Source: an uncultured Clostridia bacterium
Lineage (GTDB): Bacteria; Bacillota; Clostridia; Oscillospirales; Ruminococcaceae
Length of the DNA: 18,574 nt
Assembly (NCBI GenBank): GCA_937894185.1
Contig: CALCSA010000150.1
Coordinates: forward strand, 1 to 18,574
Reading direction: 5' to 3'
Part shown: piece after piece, positions 15,140 to 18,574 of the stretch
How the letters are laid out: the number at the start of each line of letters is the position of its first letter
Position numbering within the stretch: the first letter of the stretch is position 1
The notes under the pieces: generated by a model
Database searches by the model: none
Seen by the model: the letters and a program-made list of their open reading frames with translations, nothing else
What the model was told of the DNA's origin: nothing
Translations under genes and position numbers: made by a program

Positions 15140-15358
15140 TTACGATGCTTTCTTGGGATTGATCAGTTCGTAGATCCTTCTGACGTAGGTTTTGCCGGGC
15201 CTGCCGCCGGCCAGCATACGAGAAAGGCTGGATGGAGCAATCCCCAGCATCTCTGCCAGCTCGTACTGAGATCGCCCTGTTTGGATTTTCCACTTGGCTA
15301 CAGCCAGCTTGATCTCTGCGTTGGGGTTGGCCTGCGGCTGCATCCTCGTTTTGGCCAT
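15140..15358 (-). CDS. Ner-like HTH regulator
   Basis: This 72-residue DNA-binding protein has the helix-turn-helix core RSQYELAEMLGIAPSSLSRM at about residues 29-48, followed by LAGGRPGKTYVRRIYELINP. A single small HTH protein before the transposase corresponds to Ner of Mu, which represses early and repressor promoters. The ATG at 15358 is eight bases after AGGAGG; a GTG at 15367 sits inside the ribosome binding site and is not used. It is a candidate binder of the TTGAAGTAGTTCAA site just upstream (15381-15394), making an autoregulatory loop. Confidence 0.75.
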   Translation of the reverse strand: MAKTRMQPQANPNAEIKLAVAKWKIQTGRSQYELAEMLGIAPSSLSRMLAGGRPGKTYVRRIYELINPKKAS

Positions 15359-15380
15359 TTGTTTCACCTCCTGTTAATTC

Positions 15381-15394
15381 TTGAAGTAGTTCAA
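15381..15394. promoter_or_regulatory. Operator-like site TTGAAGTAGTTCAA before the Ner-like gene
   Basis: This differs by one base from the perfect palindrome at 7864-7877, and both continue with AAGA on the + strand. A further half-site TTCAAAAGA follows at 15403-15411. It is 23 bases upstream of the Ner-like ATG and 24 bases upstream of the extended -10 promoter facing the other way, so it could control both directions. Confidence 0.65.
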
Positions 15395-15414
15395 AAGAAC
15401 AATTCAAAAGATTT

Positions 15415-15423
15415 TGCTATAAT
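15415..15423 (+). promoter_or_regulatory. Extended -10 promoter facing the zinc-ribbon gene
   Basis: TGCTATAAT is a perfect extended -10 element (TGnTATAAT). No good -35 hexamer lies 17 bases upstream, which an extended -10 can tolerate. Transcription would begin near 15430, just before the left arm of the inverted repeat, and run through the zinc-ribbon gene at 15474. Confidence 0.6.
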
Positions 15424-15437
15424 GGAGCCAGTTTCCT

Positions 15438-15711
15438 GTTGGCAATCCCATTGGACGGCGGGAACAACTATATATGATAAGAATAAGAAGACTTTCTATT
15501 AAAGCGAATCCGGAAAGAGACAGCAACTCTATTCGGATTTCCTCCGGCACAAAGCCGCAAGCGAATTCAATCATCAAGCATCGGTGTACCGTGTGCGATC
15601 ACGTTTTGCCGATTAACACCATTAAAAGAAAGGTTCCTTGTACCCACTGCGGTACATTGAATAACATAGCGTAAGGGAGGGGCGTTCCCGCCGTCCAGTG
15701 GAATTGCCAAC
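15438..15711. repeat. 28-bp inverted repeats bracketing a small gene (arms 15438-15465 and 15684-15711)
   Basis: The left arm begins GTTGGCAAT and ends GGACGGCGGGAAC. The right arm is its reverse complement with two mismatches (26 of 28 matching). The spacer is 218 bases and consists almost entirely of the zinc-ribbon gene, which starts and ends about nine bases from the arms. No clear direct duplication flanks the outer edges, and no transposase or recombinase is encoded inside. In the + transcript the arms could pair and enclose the whole coding region. Confidence 0.85.
15474..15674 (+). CDS. Short zinc-ribbon protein inside the inverted repeats
   Basis: This 66-residue protein has a basic, polar N-terminal third and a C-terminal zinc ribbon: Cys38-x2-Cys41, a 14-residue connector, then Cys56-x2-Cys59 (RCTVCDHVLPINTIKRKVPC, CTHCG). 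The layout recalls Mu Com, a small zinc-finger RNA-binding activator of mom translation, but no mom-like gene is next to it. It is the only + strand gene between the repressor and the phage body. Its best Shine-Dalgarno candidate (GGCGGGAA) lies in the left repeat arm, so arm pairing would hide it. The start is therefore weakly supported, but the cysteine pattern argues for a real gene. Confidence 0.55.
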   Translation: MIRIRRLSIKANPERDSNSIRISSGTKPQANSIIKHRCTVCDHVLPINTIKRKVPCTHCGTLNNIA

Positions 15712-15721
15712 GATAGGACTA

Positions 15722-15799
15722 TTAGCGTATCAATACATTTACTATGATGCTTGTAATTAATGACACTGCGATGCTGGTCAGAAGTTCTTTTGTGCGCAA
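15722..15799 (-). CDS. Tiny hydrophobic peptide, single membrane helix
   Basis: A 25-residue frame starts at TTG 15799 behind GGGGGGAGG; the gap to the start is only three bases. It would encode a short basic head (MRTKELL) followed by one hydrophobic helix (TSIAVSLITSIIVNVLI). It lies 13 bases after another small membrane gene. The size and hydrophobicity recall type I toxins or small phage membrane peptides. It could also be chance. Confidence 0.4.
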   Translation of the reverse strand: MRTKELLTSIAVSLITSIIVNVLIR

Positions 15800-15812
15800 G
15801 TTCCTCCCCCCT

Positions 15813-15986
15813 TTAAAGTGAAAGTGTGATCCCGAACCAAACGGTCAGGCCGAATGCTATGCCGGTGATTACCATCAGTAGCCGTCCCCAAGTGGTTTCC
15901 TTAAAAGAAAGAAGCCCAAGAAATGTAACCATCAGTAGAGGTGCGATGTGATGCCCGTAATTCACTAACAACCAGCGCCAGTTCAT
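15813..15986 (-). CDS. Small membrane protein with two predicted helices, coupled to the XRE regulator
   Basis: A 57-residue frame starts at ATG 15986, overlapping the XRE gene's TGA (ATGA). It has two hydrophobic helices: about residues 14-28 (IAPLLMVTFLGLLSF) and 36-56 (LLMVITGIAFGLTV onward), separated by the polar loop KETTWGR. The coupled start is the main evidence that it is real. A membrane protein co-expressed with a lysogeny regulator may act in superinfection exclusion or as a small membrane effector; this is inference. I do not recognise the family. Confidence 0.65.
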   Translation of the reverse strand: MNWRWLLVNYGHHIAPLLMVTFLGLLSFKETTWGRLLMVITGIAFGLTVWFGITLSL

Positions 15987-16609
15987 TCAGGGCCCTCTTT
16001 TTCAAGCCCCATTTCCCGTGCCAAATCCCGTATGGCTTGGTGAGCCTTGGCCGGATGGAGCAGCATGTCCTCCATTTCCTCGGCATCGCATTTAAGGACA
16101 AGGGACTTGATAGGTGCTATTTCTCCCTCAAAGTTGTCATCAAACCAAGGGAAGCAGATTTCAGCAAACCGCTTTTCTGCCCTGCTCACCTCACAAAAAT
16201 ACCGCCCTGTAACGGTCTCCCCGTCTTGATCCAAGTCCCAGATTGCATAGGGCTGCGGGGCCAGTTCATTGTGGGCCAACACATGCCGGTTGTGGTAATT
16301 GGCGATTACCGTGTACCCGCTGGATAGGGTTTCCCCTACTTGCGGGTATTTTTTTGCCTGTCCTGCTCCACCTGTTTCCGGGCGGACGATACGTTCAACA
16401 GGGATATTCGTTTCACCCCGCAGGTATCTGCCGCTAACATTAAAATAGTGTTCTAATGCGGCCATCGCCTTTGAATTGGGCTCCCTGCGCCCAGATTCAT
16501 AACTATTAATAGCTGGCAGGCTCAGACCAGTTGCTTCAGCTAACTGTTTTTGAGTTAACTGAAGACGCTTTCGTAGTGTACGGATCCGGATTGACATGGC
16601 TGACTTCAT
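15983..16609 (-). CDS. XRE-family regulator with an extra C-terminal domain
   Basis: This 208-residue protein has an N-terminal XRE helix-turn-helix at about residues 7-63 (IRIRTLRKRLQLTQKQLAEA, LSLPAINSYESGRREPNSKA). A C-terminal domain follows a Pro/Gly linker: GYTVIANYHNRHVLAHNELA, YAIWDLDQDGETVTGRYF and an acidic helical end. The YAIW...GRYF part resembles short phage proteins found alone elsewhere, so this looks like a fusion; it lacks the Ser/Lys pair of LexA-type self-cleaving repressors. ATG 16609 is eight bases after AAAGGA. It is divergent from the repressor at 16829 and probably counteracts it or controls early transcription. Confidence 0.82.
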   Translation of the reverse strand: MKSAMSIRIRTLRKRLQLTQKQLAEATGLSLPAINSYESGRREPNSKAMAALEHYFNVSGRYLRGETNIPVERIVRPETGGAGQAKKYPQVGETLSSGYTVIANYHNRHVLAHNELAPQPYAIWDLDQDGETVTGRYFCEVSRAEKRFAEICFPWFDDNFEGEIAPIKSLVLKCDAEEMEDMLLHPAKAHQAIRDLAREMGLEKEGPE

Positions 16610-16725
16610 TTCATCATTCCTTTCTTTTTGCCAGTTTTGTTGAGACTGAAAAATAATCCCTCCCAGTTCCGACCAAATATCAGCTTTTTCTATTGCCGTT
16701 CTCTGGTCAATTTGATATAGTTAAT

Positions 16726-16754
16726 TTGGCTATTTAATTAACCACATTTATATT
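16726..16754 (+). promoter_or_regulatory. Probable promoter for the repressor (+)
   Basis: The -35 TTGGCT (16726-16731) and -10 TATATT (16749-16754) are 17 bases apart. Transcription would start about 65 bases before the GTG at 16829 and pass through the inverted-repeat operator. It overlaps the promoter of the opposite gene, giving a competing switch. Confidence 0.5.
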
Positions 16755-16779
16755 ATACAACAAACGAGAATAAAGTCAA
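16752..16779 (-). promoter_or_regulatory. Promoter for the divergent XRE gene (-)
   Basis: Read on the minus strand, the -35 TTGACT (16779-16774) and -10 TATAAT (16757-16752) are separated by 16 bases, close to consensus. It would drive the XRE regulator and the small membrane genes. The left arm of the inverted repeat covers the spacer, so binding there should repress it. Confidence 0.75.
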
Positions 16780-16801
16780 CAATAAAGTTCTCGATTGTTG
16801 T
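16757..16801. promoter_or_regulatory. Inverted-repeat operator in the lysogeny switch
   Basis: ACAACAAACGAGAA (16757-16770) and TTCTCGATTGTTGT (16788-16801) are reverse complements with one mismatch. A middle CAACAAT occurs at 16778-16784. The repeat overlaps the minus-strand promoter and lies downstream of the plus-strand one, as expected for the operator set of a Mu-like repressor. Confidence 0.7.
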
Positions 16802-16828
16802 AAATTTGGCAGTAAAGGGGTGTTTTGT

Positions 16829-17281
16829 GTGCCCGAAATATTCTCGGATGTTGGATTAAGGATTCAGCAACTTCTAAAATATCACTCAATGAAGCAAGTC
16901 CAACTGGCTCGGGAAACTGATATCTCTACAAATGCGATATCAAATTATATTAAAAACAACAGGTTACCTGATACTACAGCTATTTATAAAATTGCTAAGG
17001 CGTTAAATTCTTCTGTTGAGTGGATCTTAACCGGGGAAGGAGAGATGATTAAAACAGAATCTACTCATCCTCCTGAATTCCCCAACTTTTCAGAATTTAC
17101 TATTGAACAGCTAAACAATGAACAAAAGGAATTGCTGATGCTATTTGATCATCTGGATGACAATCAAAAATATGCTGTAAAGGACTTCATTTCCTATCAG
17201 TTTAATCACCCTCAGAGCGGAGGAAGATCTTCATCTTTTCCTCCTCACAAAAAGGGTAGCAGCGGGGGTAGTATTGCTTAA
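16829..17281 (+). CDS. XRE-family phage repressor (Mu c position)
   Basis: This 150-residue protein is transcribed towards the left phage end, like c in Mu. The HTH lies at about residues 8-70 (VGLRIQQLLKYHSMKQVQLA, ISTNAISNYIKNNRLPDTTA) and ends in SSVEWILTGEGEM, the usual XRE/CI pattern. The second half has an acidic helical part (EQLNNEQKELLMLFDHLDDN) and a Gly/Ser-rich tail. No S24 peptidase motif is present, so induction by self-cleavage is not expected. GTG 16829 was chosen because AAAGGGG lies eight bases upstream; an in-frame GTG at 16820 overlaps that site. The coding sequence is clearly AT-richer than the phage body. Confidence 0.85.
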   Translation: MPEIFSDVGLRIQQLLKYHSMKQVQLARETDISTNAISNYIKNNRLPDTTAIYKIAKALNSSVEWILTGEGEMIKTESTHPPEFPNFSEFTIEQLNNEQKELLMLFDHLDDNQKYAVKDFISYQFNHPQSGGRSSSFPPHKKGSSGGSIA

Positions 17282-17608
17282 TTTTTTTTATTGGTTTTGG
17301 TTAATTTGTTAGCCGAAACTATGCAGAATTAAAGCGCTAAAGCGAACAAGGTATAAACCCGCATAAATAGCCATTTCTGCACCTTGTTTTGAAAAACTTG
17401 CTTTGAAGAAATGGCATCCCACCGCATTGCGTTTGTTTTGGACGTTTCTAACCAAAGGTTATAACCGTTTCTAATTTGGAAAAATGCCGTTATTATGCGG
17501 TTTTTAACGTTCCGTCTGTTTGCGGTTCGGCCTGTACATAACGGCTCTAACCGCATTTCTGTAACGGCCCGCACCGCGCCGATCAGCGCTCAGGCTACAT
17601 AAATACAA
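17282..17608. other. Non-coding left-end region with hairpin and short repeats
   Basis: No convincing gene is seen. A 9-bp stem, GCCATTTCT (17370-17378) with AGAAATGGC (17407-17415), has a 28-base loop. GGTTATAACC (17457-17466) is a palindrome. Several short repeats of ACCCGCAT/AACCGCAT/ACCGCAT occur from 17356 to 17628, with ATGCGG in the opposite sense at 17497-17502. The function is unknown; transposase, repressor or host-factor sites are possible because Mu carries such sites near this end. Confidence 0.5.
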
Positions 17609-17652
17609 AAACCACCGCCAACCCGCATTAGAAGCAGGGGAGACGGTGGTTT
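17609..17652. terminator. Bidirectional terminator near the left phage end
   Basis: AAACCACCG (17609-17617) pairs with CGGTGGTTT (17644-17652) around a 26-base loop. On the minus strand it is followed by TTGTATTT and on the plus strand by CACTTTTCTTATT. It probably ends the repressor transcript and insulates the prophage from flanking transcription. Confidence 0.65.
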
Positions 17653-17764
17653 CACTTTTCTTATTCAATTTTAATGCCCGGAAAGATTCTCAAAATAGTT
17701 GCCGAATTAATTACCGCCGCGCAGCACGCTGCCGCACACACAATCTCGCATGGTAACGCCGTTT

Positions 17765-17818
17765 TCTCGGTTTAATCACGCCGAAACATGGGCGATCTCG
17801 GTTTATCTCGGAAAGACA
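17765..17818 (-). repeat. Predicted left terminus with two transposase-site-like repeats
   Basis: Read inward on the minus strand from 17818, the end starts TGTCTTTCCGAGATAAAC. Two related repeats follow: TTTCCGAGATAAACCGAGA (17814-17796) and a second copy at 17786-17765 that starts TTTCGG and ends GATTAAACCGAGA. The AAACCGAGA cores are 31 bases apart, about three helical turns. A terminal TG and repeated inner sites are the form of Mu-like ends. An alternative end is the TG at 17788-17787. Confidence 0.55.
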
Positions 17819-18574
17819 GATATTCTGAGAGTTTACAGGTTCCTCTCATTGACGCTGCGCTGGATAAGATTGTCCGCCTCACCGGCAGCTTTACCATTGA
17901 GTGCTCCGACCCCCAGCTGCAACAAGAGCTGGACGATTTTGTAACAAGCGTGCGGGTGGGAGCATCCTATTCCGGGCTGCACCAGTTTGTCTCCTCCTAC
18001 CTGTACAGCCTGCTCACCTACGGCAACGCTGTGGGAGAAATTATTCCCGACCCCGGCGGCGGGGGCATCTACGCCCTTTACAACGCCAATCTGCAGGATT
18101 TGCAGATTCGGGAGGGGCGCACCCCCTTGGAAGTAGAGCTCTGCACTCTCAAGAGCGGGAAGCTTCAGCCTGTCGCCTATCCTGACCTGATTTTGTTCAC
18201 CCCCCTCAACCCACCGGCAGGAGAATTGCGGGGGGTTCCCATTCTGCGGGGGCTTCCCTTTGTGGCGGGGATTCTCATCAAAATCTTCGACTGTATCGGC
18301 ACCAATTTTGAGCGGGCAGGCAACCTGCGCTACGCCGTCACCTATCGTCCCGGCTCCGACCGATTGGATAAGATTCATGCCAAGGATATTGCCGAAAACA
18401 TCGCCCGGGAGTGGAGCTCCGCCATCAGTGATTCAGGCTCGGTACGGGATTTTGTGGCGGTGGGGGATGTGGATATTAAGGTAATCGGCGCCGACAGCCA
18501 GATGCTGGAAGCTCAGATTCCGGTGCGGCAAATGCTGGAACAGATTGTGGCCAAGCTGGGAATCCCCCCCTTTA
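17788..18574 (+). CDS. Portal protein of a second phage, 5' end apparently cut by the prophage insertion (3' end cut by window)
   Basis: An open frame of 262 codons runs to the window edge. From about codon 12 it reads as a portal protein of Clostridia phages: YSESLQVPLIDAALDKIVRL, SSYLYSLLTYGNAVGEIIPD, GVPILRGLPFVAGILIKIFD, RAGNLRYAVTYRPGSD, RDFVAVGDVDIKVIGA and LEQIVAKLGIPPF. It is unrelated to the Gp29-type portal at 2.7-4.2 kb. The frame opens at ATG 17788 with no ribosome binding site, inside the predicted phage terminus, so that start is probably an accident of the junction. It is either a broken gene or a chimera. The remainder lies beyond the window. Confidence 0.78.
   Translation, partial: MGDLGLSRKDRYSESLQVPLIDAALDKIVRLTGSFTIECSDPQLQQELDDFVTSVRVGASYSGLHQFVSSYLYSLLTYGNAVGEIIPDPGGGGIYALYNANLQDLQIREGRTPLEVELCTLKSGKLQPVAYPDLILFTPLNPPAGELRGVPILRGLPFVAGILIKIFDCIGTNFERAGNLRYAVTYRPGSDRLDKIHAKDIAENIAREWSSAISDSGSVRDFVAVGDVDIKVIGADSQMLEAQIPVRQMLEQIVAKLGIPPF

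Larger units (their letters stand above)
1..17818 (-). mobile_element. Mu-like transposable prophage, left part (reverse orientation)
   Basis: The run of genes on the minus strand has the Mu order: divergent repressor, Ner-like, A (DDE transposase), B (AAA ATPase), Gam, GemA, Mor, then Gp27, TerL (Gp28), portal (Gp29), F (Gp30), I protease and T capsid. Genes are packed with 4-8 base overlaps, as in phage operons. The left end is put near 17818 because the minus strand there starts with TG and carries two repeat copies, and because phage-unrelated coding sequence in the opposite orientation begins immediately beyond it. The right end, tail genes and lysis enzyme are outside the window. Confidence 0.93.

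Noticed and set aside
15438..15711. Inverted-repeat island as an ordinary insertion sequence or MITE
   Set aside because: No target-site duplication is visible at the outer edges and no transposase is inside; kept only as an inverted-repeat cassette of unknown nature.
16610..16700. N-terminal extension of the XRE regulator upstream of 16609
   Set aside because: The frame stays open for some distance but has no ATG, GTG or TTG start, while ATG 16609 has a proper ribosome binding site.
17329..17574. 81-residue minus-strand frame at the left end
   Set aside because: No ribosome binding site, biased and unfamiliar sequence, and it lies over the hairpin and short repeats. Treated as non-coding, though it may mark a dispersed repeat.
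17833..18378. 181-residue minus-strand frame opposite the second portal
   Set aside because: The + strand frame has clear portal motifs along the same interval, so this is its shadow.

Overview
This window holds the left (early-to-head) half of a Mu-like transposable prophage, lying in reverse orientation, plus the start of a different phage's gene beyond its left end. The phage's left terminus is near 17.8 kb, and the genome runs leftwards on the minus strand until the window cuts the major capsid gene at base 1. The host is most likely a Gram-positive Clostridia-type bacterium. This is inferred from the strong AGGAGG ribosome binding sites, frequent GTG/TTG starts, a Firmicute-type LLH holin, a DnaC-like helicase loader and fairly high GC in the phage body. 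No RNA gene or CRISPR array was seen.

Layout, in phage order. (1) Left end, about 17282-17818: non-coding, with hairpins, a terminator and two copies of a transposase-site-like repeat at the tip. (2) Lysogeny switch, 15.7-17.3 kb: a small XRE repressor (+) faces a second XRE regulator (-) across an intergenic region with opposed promoters and an inverted-repeat operator. The second regulator is followed by two tiny membrane-protein genes. (3) A 0.3-kb island, 15438-15711, where a short zinc-ribbon gene on the + strand is bracketed by 28-bp inverted repeats. (4) Early operon, 15.4 to 7.9 kb: Ner-like HTH, coiled-coil protein, MuA-type DDE transposase, MuB-type ATPase, two small unknowns, Gam, GemA, Lar-like zinc protein, a DUF551-like protein, a DnaC-like loader, an unknown basic protein and the Mor-type activator. 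(5) A terminator and a palindromic operator separate these from the late operon. (6) Late operon, 7.8 kb to base 1: holin, a membrane coiled-coil protein, a winged-helix protein, the Gp27-type small terminase, TerL, portal (Gp29), F head protein, I protease/scaffold, a decoration-like protein and the major capsid (T). The late order matches Mu closely, except that no Mu G homologue lies between F and I.

As a system, the transposase and MuB-type ATPase would drive integration and replicative transposition. Gam and the Lar-like protein may protect the DNA, and the DnaC-like loader may recruit a host helicase. Mor would switch on the late genes. The repeated motif TTGAAGTRSTTCAA occurs at three control points, which suggests one phage regulator acts on all of them.

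The points most worth attention are: the apparent insertion of this prophage inside the portal gene of a second phage (17.8-18.6 kb); the inverted-repeat-bracketed zinc-ribbon gene; the unannotated small membrane genes next to the XRE regulator; the repeated operator; a perfect 22-bp palindrome close to the place of Mu's central gyrase site; and a portal gene whose best ribosome binding site points to an ATC codon.
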